From Camarhynchus parvulus (Eukaryota > Chordata > Aves > Passeriformes > Thraupidae): 64,000 nucleotides of DNA. The notes beneath the pieces are model-generated. The model worked only from the letters and a program-made list of their open reading frames with translations. It had not been told where the DNA came from and searched no databases. Both the position numbers and the translations under genes were made by a program. The DNA lies in assembly GCF_901933205.1 (NCBI RefSeq), contig NC_044573.1, positions 89,052,546 through 89,116,545 on the forward strand. Reading direction: 5' to 3'. Positions 22,938-34,066 of this stretch are shown here, piece after piece (the first letter of the stretch is position 1; each line of letters begins with the position of its first letter).

Positions 22938-25900
22938 GAATGAATTCCCTCCTTCCCATGGGCAGGTGGGTGTTCAGCCATCCCCAGGAGAGCAGGGCCC
23001 CATCACACCTAGCAGTGACTTGGGAAGACAAATGGCATCACTCCAAATGTTCACTTCCTCCTTCTTCCTTCCACTTTATGCACTGAGCATGATGTTCCAC
23101 GGTCTCAAATGTCCCTTTGGTCAGCTTGGGTCACCTGTCTGGGCTGTGTCTCCTCCCAGCCTCCCAGCCTCCCCTGGCCTGGCAGCATGAAAAGCAGAAA
23201 AGGCCTTGGCTCAGTGTAAGCCCTGCCCGGCAATAACAAAAACATCTCTCTATTATTTGTCCTGTGTTCAGGACAAATCCAAAACACAGCCCTGTCCCAG
23301 CCACTGTGGAGAAAGCTGTCTCCACCCCAGTGAAAACGAGCACATCATGCAGCTGAGGTCTCTGCACTCCCGACAAAATAACCCATGCTCAATGTGGCCC
23401 GGCATCGCATGGCTGTGAGGACCAGAGTCTATCTTTTGAGAATTTTTTCTTTTCCATAAATCACCACACTTACTGATGCAAAGGTTCAGGAGCCAAGTCA
23501 AACAAAGCACAGAAGCATGTGAAATGTTATTTATGCATCAGTTTAAGCAGGGGCCTTGCATTTTGCATTATACCAGCCGATTTCTTTGTCACCTTGGAGA
23601 GGCGAGGTTTGTCCTTTATCTTTGTGCTTCAGCTCTCTGCACATTATTCTTCAGCAAACATTTAAATTCACCATAAATCTACAGGAAATCATTCTTTTTT
23701 TTTTCCCTGTCAGTAGACCTCTTTTCTTTTTTGCTGCTTACTCTCCCTCCATGCAATCATTTACTCAGCTTCCAAATTCCCTTCCAGTGTTCCCAGACTC
23801 AATTTGAAACTATTGCAGGAGACAGCAAAAATTAGCTTAGAGAAATAATTTTTTCTGCCAGCTGTCATTCCAGCATTTCCTCCCATCAATTCTCCAGCCT
23901 ATCTTATTTCTTTTCTTCCTAATAGAATTTTCTGCATTATGATCCCTAAATTGTTCATATTCCTGTTTAGGCTTTAGGGTTTCACTTGCAAGCTGCAACA
24001 GTTTATGTTTTCTGCTTCTGGCATTTCTTACAGATTAATCACTGTGCAAAAGCACTGCTAGAGTAACTCCATGGAAGTCAGTGAGACTCCCAATTCTTGG
24101 TAGCAGCCCCTTTGACCTGATATTTCTAATGATTCATTGACACTAAATCTATTTTTATATAACCCACATTTTAAATTATATACAACCTTCTTATTTATTA
24201 CAACTATTTAAAATCCTGGGTTCTTCAATTTGGACAGCAACAATAAGCAATTTTACAGCCCAGAGAAATTAATAACACTAGCCACTGAGCTTTGTTGTCA
24301 GGCCAGAGATCTCCTGATCCCAACTGATTGCTTGGCACAGTCTCCATATCCATTATTTAACTGGAAATAATATTTTTTTGCTCAGTTTGATGGGGTTCTC
24401 AGAAATAATTCAACTGGAAGGAAAGTTACCTTGTCAGAAAGTCATCATTGTAACAGTTTTAAAGCAAATTTGTGAGATAAGAAGTATTGCTTAGGAAGAA
24501 AGAGTGTTTGAAGGAGTAATATTTCTTTGGAATAAGTCTGAGACTTGGACTCTGATACAAAGTGGAAGATTATCAGCTCTGCTTACCCCAGGACAGATTG
24601 GTAGGTAAATTGCACTAACTTTCATTGGGGTTAAACATGACCACATATCTGCTTCCAAAACAATGGCAAAAGTTTAACTTAATTGACTCTGTTTCCAAGG
24701 AGTGTTTAATTTTTTGTTTAGCCATTTCTATACAAGCATTTTAATAAACAGCAGGAGACACAAATGATTTATTACTGATTGCATTACATGTATATTACCA
24801 CTATAAAACTTAGTGTGCACACAGACTAATATTTCAATTTTTTCTTCCTGTCCTAAGCAAATGCCTACTTTGTGGTAAAACAAAATTAGTGACCCAAATG
24901 GAGCATAAATTACCTTTATCTCAGTGATAATGGGTATTGTTTAGCAGGAGATTCTTTCAAGTGTTCACTAATGTCATTCTATAGCGTAGTCCTTCACATA
25001 ACTTACAAGATTAGCAAAACAGTTCTACAGTCACTAGTTAAGAGATAAAAATTTAGTATAAGGCTGATATTTACTGAAATCTGTCATCTCAACCAATCCT
25101 GAAGAAAAAAGTGAGCCACTAACAACCTGTGGTAATTCATCACATAACACTGGCACTGACATTGCAGTAATATCTGCTCCAGAATGGATGGTTGCTCTAA
25201 TATTTGCACCCAGAAACTACTACAGTAGCTACAGAAATGTGGTATTACTTTTTTAAAAGCCAAGCACTGACTTTTTAATAGAGTTCATTTATTATAAGAG
25301 AGACTGAATACATAAGCTCAGAAGCTAAGAAGCTCAGCATATCTTGCTTTACATGCCCAGCTCCAAGCATGGACATTTGCCTGGCACAGGAGAGGATTTC
25401 CCACCTGGACGGATGGCAGTACTTGTGCTGCAGAACAGGCACACACAATTCACTCAACTACCCTTCCTCAGGTGAGAACCACCTGCAGACGATGCATACT
25501 GAGATCAATGTAAAATTTAAGATAGTATTGCTGGGATGAGCTTCAGCATTTTTTTGAGGAATTGTTTTGGATTTATTAGTCTTTTCAATAATCTGGAGGA
25601 TATGATCACATCTGGAATATAAGACTTCCAAATGCTATTCCTGACTTACCACTGGCTCATCAGTCAGTCTTGATAAATTCTATAAATTATAGAATACACA
25701 GAGTATTCGTTTGGAAAATAGCACTTTCTTTTTATATAGTGTCTCGGGGTTTGATACCCACTGATGTCTCGTACTAAATGCCTCTGTTTGTCAACATGGT
25801 GGTCCAACGTAATGTTTTGCTGGTGAGAACCAAAGAGCAGTTTCCAGACTGGTCTTCCCAAATTACAAGAAGGCAGGAGCTGCAGCTCATAAAGCCAGTC

Positions 25901-26470
25901 ACAGAGGACACTGCTGTCTTACCTCCAGCCTGTCGCCTCCCTCCCCCTTGAAGATGGTACCAGCTCCTCAAAGGGAAAGTTTTCAGGCCAGACACAACCC
26001 CAGCACAGCTGGGTCCCCCAGGCCCTCAGCACACACAGCTCCTTCAGGGAAGTAGGGACATGGTGTGGAACTGAAACTTGCAGCTTGGTGGCTGCTGAGG
26101 AACAATCCTAATCGCTGCCAAGGGCATAGTGCCTGAGTATAAGAGGAGGGAGCAAGGCTAGAATAAGCAAATGCTTTACCTCCTTCATAGCTAAAGACAG
26201 AAAAATTAAATTCTAATTATTATCTTCTAACAGATGCTTATTTGCAAGAGTGAAATAGAAGGCCATTCCTACTTCAAAAATACTCATTCTTCCAGAAAAA
26301 TGCCTGATGATTTGGAGTAGTTTAACATCTACTAAAACAACTGCTTGTGCAATATAAGCAGTTTGCAAGTACTTACTACTTTTTTGAAATATTACTCATC
26401 TTGTCCAATACAATGATTGATTTCACATTTGACTTCTTCTACAGTAAAATTCACTCAGTAATGAAGAAAG

Positions 26471-26489
26471 ACAACAACAACAACAACAA
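26471..26489. repeat. (CAA)n microsatellite
   Basis: Six uninterrupted ACA units followed by an A run. Confidence 0.9.
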
Positions 26490-28202
26490 AAAAGGAAACA
26501 CTTAGGGCCAGTTTCTGCTCTGAGTCAACATTGCTACCTCACTGGCAAGAGACAGCATTGCTCTGGACTGAGCCCAGTGCTTGTAGCAAAAAATAGAATT
26601 CAAATAAAATGTGTTCCCACCTTTAACAAATATGTATCTACAGCTATGCTGAACTTTGCCAAGAGCTTCCCTTGGTGAAGTACAGATTTTTCTTCCTATC
26701 TTCCAGTAGCAGCAGGGATCTCTAAACCCCGCTGTGCTCTGAGAACAAGACTTCTGGAGTTAGGGCCACAGTATCACCTCCTTGCAATATGGTAATTTCT
26801 TCAGGGAAAGAACTTCTTCTTTATTCTCTTGATGCTTTTCAATCTGTTTTTCCTACTTTGCTGAAATCAACAGTTTTTAGTCACTCATATATGCAGAGCT
26901 TAGAACAACATTATTATTTTTATATATTGATAATAATATTTATACTTACATGCTGGGGAGCCCTTCACTTAAAAATATTTCAAATGACACTCAATTATTT
27001 CCATTTTATGCCACTCCTCATAAACCTGTGGAAAATTTATTATTTAGGCCAGTGTGTCCAAATACAACTTAATATTGGGGGTTTTCTGCATAGTTCTGTG
27101 CAAGGCAAGTTCCGTTGGGCTGAAATCTTTGTCCTTCTGCCATTCTTTCAGCAACTACTTTTATTCCCTGTTTCTATGATTCAAAACCAAGTAAAATACG
27201 ACAAGGCTACTCAGTAGCAAGCTGAGGGCCTGTGAAAGATCATGCTGCTTCGTGTAGGTGAATATCCCATCTACACAAGACAACACCGGGGTGAAAACTG
27301 AACCCAGTTTTCTGGGCCACTTCTTGGACTTCCTAAGTCCTCAGTTACATTCCTGGGATGAACAGGTTTCTGTCAGAGGACAGCTCCAGTCCTGAACAGA
27401 AATCCTGCCACAGGGACCCAACACAAGGGGAGAAGTATGAGGTGCCGGGGAGAAAACCAGCAATGGCAGTGGGAGAAGACACAGGAGGGATAGAAGGGCA
27501 AGGGGGAGAAGGGAGGCAGGAGTACATTGCAAAAGTGCCAAAAACAGACAGAAAAGAGAGAGTTATTTCCAAGAAAAGTCAGCAAGCACAAAAAAACCCC
27601 AAAACCCGAAAAAAACCCACTCCCCCAAAAAACTCCTAAAGAACAAGGGGAGAACACAGAGGACAGGTGAAAGCAAAACTAAAGTGTAAGAGTCTTTTGA
27701 AACAAAAGGCTTAAAAGGCAGGAGGAAGCCTTGGGACAGAGGGAAAACACTTCAAGGCAAACCTCTCTCACTCCTGGGTCAGCATAATCTGCAAACATTA
27801 AAGTTATTTTCTTAATTAACAATGCTTTTTGCCTTGGAGGTTTTATTTTTTCCTAGAATTAAAAGATTACTGCCATGGCAATTTTATTTCAGTATGGATT
27901 CTACTTAATTAGATACATACATGTAAAACCATGGATCAGCAAAAGGAAGAAATAACAACCTAATTTATTCACTTACCCATGGAGGGAAAACACCAACATT
28001 TTTAATCCTCTTTCTTGGAAGCAGTGAGAAAGATCCTGACTCCCATGCCTTCCTCTTTGGGGATGTCCTGTTGTCTGTCAAGATTTCCTGGAGTCAGAAG
28101 GAGTTGGTGTAGCAGACTGAACTGCATGGCATGGTGTTTGTGGATTAGGGCACACAGCAAGTAAGTGTGGCCTCTGAAATCTGCTGGGAATTTGCAGCAT
28201 GG

Positions 28203-28224
28203 TTATCTGCACATGTGCAGATAA
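28203..28224. promoter_or_regulatory. 22-bp perfect palindrome of GATA and E-box motifs
   Basis: The sequence reads TTATCTGCACATGTGCAGATAA and equals its own reverse complement. With a one-base bulge the symmetry extends to flanking GG and CC. Each arm holds a GATA-factor motif (AGATAA, in opposite orientations) and the centre is CACATGTG, an E-box of the type bound by basic helix-loop-helix factors. This could be a symmetric composite binding site. The palindrome is certain; any regulatory role is inference from motif content. Confidence 0.45.
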
Positions 28225-31200
28225 ACCAGGAAAAGAAACTAAATTAAGAATCAGGCAGAGATTGTTAATATGGAGTATAGTTTCATAGAAAGTGCAAAGC
28301 CATTTAATGCAACTTATTTTAAGAACACCCCCAGAGACACTCTTCAACATAAAACACGTAACATCTATTTGAACCCAAATTAACAAACACACTTCCTTGC
28401 CTAGAAGAGTTTACAGACTGAAACAACCACATGCAGTGTAAATGAAGAATTAGATACAATATGGCACAAATTAATGGCAGCTGAACCTCATTCCAGATTT
28501 TCTCCCATGTCTGAGGGTCTTGGAATGCCTGAAGGTCAGATTTACCAGTAAAGACATAGACTTGGTAGTTTGGCCTTTTCCGTGTTCTTTGTCACCAGAT
28601 TCCCCAGACTATTAAGCAGCTGTCCCACATTTTCTCAAGTCTTTCTTTTGCTGTCTAAGTACCTGTAGAAGCCTTTCTTGATGCCCTTTACATACCTCAG
28701 CAGATTCAACACCAGGTGGACTTTGGTTTTTCTAAGCCCAACCCTTCATGATGCATTCCTCCAGGCTACCCTATGCCTTGTTCCACCTCTTGTATGCTTC
28801 CTTTTTATGTCTGAATTTTGTCAGGAGCTGCTTGTTCATCTGTGCAGATCTTCTGTCTTCAGCTAAAGAAGGGGATCCTTGAAAAGCAACCGGCTTTCCT
28901 GAACCTTTCTTCTCTCTGGAGCTGTATCCCATTGGATTTCTCCAAGCAGATCTGTGAATAAGCCACAGCCTGCTCTTCTGATATCCAGGGCTGTGGTCTT
29001 CCTGACTGCTTTACTCTGTCCTCTCAGGAACCTGAACGGTACCATCTCATGAGCACTGTGGTCAAGACCATCCCCAGAATTCACATGGTCACGATTGTCA
29101 TGGAAAGGAATTAATCTTGCATTCTTCAGATTGAGCTTTAGGGATGTTCTTTAACCATACTGCATGAAATCCTGGTGCTTCAATAAGTTTGGTCATAGGA
29201 ATTTACTTTAGACTTGCAGGAATGGACTTCAGAATTGCAGATATCTGTTGTCATTTCCACCCAAGCAACACTTTATTTCTCTGCTGTTGAGATCAGCAGA
29301 TGCTACCAAGTATGTATGGACTCACATTTGTGATTGACCTGTATCTCCTGAGGGAAACAGAAATAGTTGTTGCCTCCCTAAGCATTTTAAAGAGCTTCTA
29401 TAAATATGCAAAGTTTTCTTCAAGAGTTAAAGAAATATTCTGTGCTTTTAAAGAAAGAAATGTTCAAATGTTTAAAGAAAGAAATCCAAAACCCAGAATC
29501 ATGTTTACACCTGAGGAAAAAACATGAGGTGTGCATTTTCAAAGCACTGATTTCTAAACATCTAATTTTTACATCTCTGTACTCTCAAGTATGCATTATA
29601 GTGAAATGTTTTATGGGTTACTACTATGTCTTCTGTCACAGCACACTCAGAAGGCTGTTGCATAGGTACACCCCTTTCTAAATTTAGACATATTAATAAA
29701 CTTCAACAAGTAAAATGGTCTCAAAAGAACTCCAAATTTGACTCCACTGCCCTAGACCTTGTCAGACCTTTCCAGAAAATAAGGCTAAAGGAAGAGTTAT
29801 ACAGGGAGATAAAAATCTCAAGGGGTGTAAAGGATGAAGGAAAACAAAGTGATAAAGTGATGCCCTTTCTCAACCACCATTATTGCAATGTTTCTGTATA
29901 TTCCCCATTGCTCTGGAAAGTAGTTGCCTTGCTATATAGGATAATGTATTTTATAAAGAGCAAAATCTGTGCTATACACTTTGTGGTCCTCTGACAAATC
30001 CACCTACAAAAATACTGGTAAATAATACTTTGCACTTGGCAGTGTGATCACCTTTCCACAATCTGTACATATGAAATATGTATTCCCAATTACTGCTAAT
30101 TAATGGCAAAGTGCAGGCATATACCTCCAAAAACCATGGATCATACAGAACTATCTGAAATCATGAGCAAATCACACTCTCTTCCTGTGTTACTCTTGCT
30201 TTGAAGTAAAATTCTACACCAAAAACTGTCTCAAACAACCTACAATAGATTTTTCGTTGTGTGTGTTTGCAGCTATGCAGGGGAATAATTGTCAGTATGT
30301 CAAACTTTACCAAATTCTTTTATCGACTTTTCCTAATATGAAACACCTGCTGCAAGAATAGTTTTTATTTGCTTACAAAAAGAACAGCTAGTACTTTGAG
30401 AAGGGTATTTTAAACAAGCCTTTCTTAAGCTGAGTGGAAGTGTTTACCTTGCACAGAGGCTTACAGCGTGGAAGGAAAGTTTAGCAGCAGACCAACTGTA
30501 GCACAGGCAGTGAAGGAGTCCAGCAAGGAACTCAGTTAGATCCATGGGATCTCAGAGAATGCTGCAGGGCAAACACTGTGATAGCATCCTAGCAATTCAG
30601 TGCACAGCACTATTTGGAAGCTTATGACCCTAAATCAGAAACCCCTTCCTCATCAGCTAATGTTAAGTATTTGGAAAAGATTTATAACATCTGAGCAGAT
30701 CAAAGTGAGCAGAAAGGAGTCATGGCTCTCCCACTGAATGAATTTCCTTGGCTCTTCCATGGCAGCATGATGCTACAAAAGTTTATTGCTAAATTTTATA
30801 ACACAAACTCTTGGATATATATAAAGCTTTGGAGGGAGTTTACAGCAATTTTAGTCATTCTGCTGACTACAGGAAGCACTGAAAATATGTAGAAAATAAA
30901 GTAAAGAGAGAAGAGATTATCTATATTCTGCTCACATAAAAAGACTGCTTTCCAAGCAGGGCAAAACTGCCCTTGCTGGAACCCATGCCAATAAATTACA
31001 GGGAAGAACTGCTATATCTGCTGTATGAGGTGACAAATTTTGGCCTGTATAATTTTCAGTTGCAAAATGTTGCTCTCCTTGAAACAAATTTCTTTTGATA
31101 TGTCAGTTATGCTTGTCATTATGGGGAAATATGTCCATGACAACACAAAAACTTAAAACATAAAGGGCCAGGCCTATTCCAGATGTAATTTTAATAACAA

Positions 31201-31416
31201 TGTGAGATCAGGATGTTTAGCACTAGCAGGTTCCTTCTCTTTATGAAGTGTGAGCATAGGACAGCAGCAATTGTGAGCGGCATATCTGTTCAAAGCAGCA
31301 CGTAATAAATGGCATCCTGCAAAGCAGCTGTTTCAGTAATTCACTATCAGATGACAAAAAGCCCATTGAAAGAATTTTCTGTTCCTCCTGATTGATGTGA
31401 TTTCTTTAAATTAAAA

Positions 31417-31445
31417 AAGAGAGAGAGAGATAGAGCAAGAGAGAA
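31417..31445. repeat. (GA)n purine microsatellite, interrupted
   Basis: About 29 bp of GA dinucleotides with a TA and a CA interruption, after an A run. Confidence 0.9.
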
Positions 31446-33761
31446 GGGATGTTTTCTAATCACAGGATTTCTTGATGTTCCAACTGCAGCTTCACATCAG
31501 CAATTTGAAACTCTTGACATGTTATTTCATTTCACTTTGGGGCACAACAGGGTTCAGATAATTTTGACTATAAACAAACTGGTAAAGTTCTCTGGCCATT
31601 AAGGGAGAAGAAAGAAATTTTCCATGCGGGCACTCTCTAGTTGCTGGCAAGAGATAAAGAAAACGAACTGATTTTGCACTCCTAACTAATTATTAGCCTT
31701 ACTAATTATTTTAAACTGAAATAAGTAGATCTTTGCATGAGCTTTTGGTATATTACTCCAAAGGTCTATTGTGGACTTCCATGAATTTTGAAAAATTAAG
31801 GCAGATAATTGCTTAACTGAGAAAACCCCAAAGTTTATGTGTTTTAACAGCTTTCAGCACATCAAAAACTCATGTGATATTTGTCAGAAGCCTGATGCAA
31901 AGCCCACTGAAGTCAGTATGAGCCTTTCCATAAATATAGGGGGTTAGATCAGCTCCTTGGTTTAAAAATATAGATTTCAGAAGGAAGATGATGAAATTAT
32001 ATTAGCCTGATCTAGGAATATTCATCTATTATTTCCAGTATGTTTTATTGATACTGAGAGTACATTTGAGATTCACCTCTCTGCCACACCAGTTAATTAT
32101 GTATGTTGCAAATCCTTGAGCTTATATCTGAATACATCACATAGACACAAATTCTTCCATGCATTCAAGCAAATTAATTCCATGCCTGGTCATTTTATAC
32201 TCCAGTTGTTTTGCTGCTTTTTGATGGATTGGAACAGATTAACTTTTCTGAAGGCAATGCCTCAGCTACTCACTGAACCCTTCAGTCCTTTCTGCACACC
32301 AATTAGCCACAGCCTATTTCCTCGCCGCTGGTTAAAAATCAGGGTATGCTGCACAACCCCCTGTCTGTGATCTCCTACACACTGCTTAGCTCCCTGAGAT
32401 GCCAAGTTACCTGTTAAGGAACAGGTGAAAGCTGTAGAGAAGTGTCATGACTTCTGGTTGGTGTAGTTGGAATTTCTAACACAAATTTCTTGGGGTTTGG
32501 GGGATTTTTTGCATTGCTTATACACCAGGTTCATGAGTGTTGAATACAACATGCATATGAAACATCAGTACAGGATGATGCCTCATCCATTTACCCAGGT
32601 GATTTAGAGCTAGATAATGATTTTTCTGGAACTTTAGGCATGGCACTCCATTCTTCCACAATTCCTTTCTTCAAAAAGAGTGGAATGGAAAGGGTCTAGG
32701 CACTTAAAAATTATTTTACAAAGGACTTTAATCTGTAGGGACCCTGCAGAAGCTCAGTATATGCATTCAAGGTGCTCTGTGGCTAGAAGACCTCCTCACA
32801 ACAGCCTCCTTCTCTGTGCAGAATCCCTCTGAGGAGCTGCTGAGGTCCCTAATACTGCAGTCTTCACAGCTTATGGTGCTTCCCAGTTAGATGGTACAGG
32901 CCTGGTCTGTGCTCTGTGCTTGGGAAATGCTGCCAAAAATTCAAGCAAAAATTGCTTGTGTGCATATGCGTGTGCACCCTTCCAAATTTCCAAGGTCCCT
33001 GATGCAGCCTTCAGCCTGTGAGGGTGATTTGATTTGTGCTTTGAATATCAAAAGACCCTTTTGCCCCTTCCTGCATATTTTTCTAAGAAATGAACACTCA
33101 AGTTGCAATTGTAAGACATCCATGTGCCACACATAAATGTTATTCCCTCTGGTGAGAGCATGTTTAGCTGATCCTCAGGCAGCTTGTCCTGTCTGCATGG
33201 TGCAGGCTCCCACAGTACACAACAAAGTGTAGTGAAGGAAGCTGGAGCACATCAGGGAGCAGCAAGAGCAGACCACGTGACTGGAACACAGCTTTCTTCT
33301 AACTCTGACCTGGGTTATGTGACTCAGTTCAGCACCTTTACATTGTCTGTTGCAATATAAACACAATATTACAGAGGTTGCCCATGAGAATTGCACAATG
33401 GAGTGTCCCAAGCCTTGCCATGCCCTCAGCTTGTCCTCCTAACATGTTCCTTCTTGTTCTCCTGACTAATCCACTCTGAACACTAGGGCTTTCATCTCAG
33501 TTATTGCCTAAAGCTGAAAACACCAATGATTTACTGCTGCTGACTCCAGAGTTTAACGGCTGTTTCCTGTTGCATGTCTGGTTGAGTAAATGTTGTAGCA
33601 ATACATTAAGTATTGGCTTTTCCTTATGGAACAACACACTCTTAGATAGTTTTATTGGTTTTCAGTTCTAATTGTTTCATTTGCTTGAAACTTCTGCACA
33701 TTTTACTTTTATTATGAGCTAAATACACACATCCTGCTCTCAGAAGAGCTGTCGGTCAGCA

Positions 33762-33808
33762 ATCATAGAGTCATAGAATGGTTTGGGTTGGAAGGGACCT
33801 TAAAAGCC
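33762..33808 (-). mobile_element. CR1 LINE 3' tail, antisense, about 47 bp
   Basis: Matches the reverse complement of the avian CR1 3' end: ATCATAGAGTCATAGAATGG followed by 'tttgggttggaagggacctt'. It breaks off after 'aaaagcc', where a CR1 tail in the opposite orientation begins. The rest of an antisense CR1 is not visible on the far side of that element. Confidence 0.8.
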
Positions 33809-34066
33809 TGAAGCTGTGTCAGGGGAGGTGAATGTTGGATATCAGGAGAAAGTTTTTCTCCCAGAGGATGGCTGGGCACTGGAATAGACTTCTCAAGGAA
33901 GCGATCACAGCACCAAGCCTGACAGAGTTCCAGAAGCATTTGGAAAATGCTCTCATGCACAGGGTGTGACCCTTTGTGTGTCCTGTGCAGGGCCAGGAGT
34001 TAGACCCGATGATCCTGATGGGTCCCTTCCAACTCAGCTTATGGTCTGATTCTGTGAGTCTGTGAG
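33809..34066 (+). mobile_element. CR1 LINE 3' fragment, sense, 5'-truncated
   Basis: Reads in order through the avian CR1 3' end: 'gtgtcaggggaggtgaatgt', 'tggatatcaggag', 'gggcactggaatagac', 'cacagcaccaagcctgacag', 'cctgtgcagggccaggag', 'gatgatcctgatgggtccc' and 'ttccaactcagc', ending in two diverged copies of the terminal octamer ('attctgtgagtctgtgag'). About 258 bp long, so heavily 5'-truncated, as is normal for CR1. It holds only the end of ORF2 and the 3' untranslated region. It directly abuts an inverted CR1 tail on its left. Confidence 0.9.

Larger units (their letters stand above)
22077..23344 (-). mobile_element. Old ERVL-type solo LTR, interrupted by a younger LTR
   Basis: On the minus strand the element starts TGTGCTCGTTTTCACTGGGG (at 23344) and ends ACCATGGCA (at 22077). 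This is the pattern of an ERVL-type LTR widespread in birds, with well-known landmarks including 'gcagaaaaggccttggctc', 'tttggtcagcttgggtca', 'ccatgggcaggtgggtgttcagccat' and 'cagtttaatagggaaagcaaaag'. Without the 687 bp that belong to the nested insertion and its duplicated site, it is about 581 bp. Flanks are CCATC (left) and TCATG (right), sharing only the central CAT, so its own target-site duplication has decayed. No internal retroviral genes flank it. Confidence 0.75.
23345..33761. other. Non-coding stretch, no gene recognised
   Basis: Unique-looking AT-rich sequence. The open frames at 26789-27217 and 29626-29994 (plus strand) are short and unrecognised. The one at 27358-27639 is a low-complexity Lys/Pro-rich product of an A/C-rich tract. 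Apart from a CAA and a GA microsatellite and the palindrome at 28.2 kb, I see no structured element. Confidence 0.55.

Noticed and set aside
27358..27639. Lys/Pro-rich 93-codon frame
   Set aside because: Product of a low-complexity A/C-rich tract (about 27590-27640), not a protein-like sequence.
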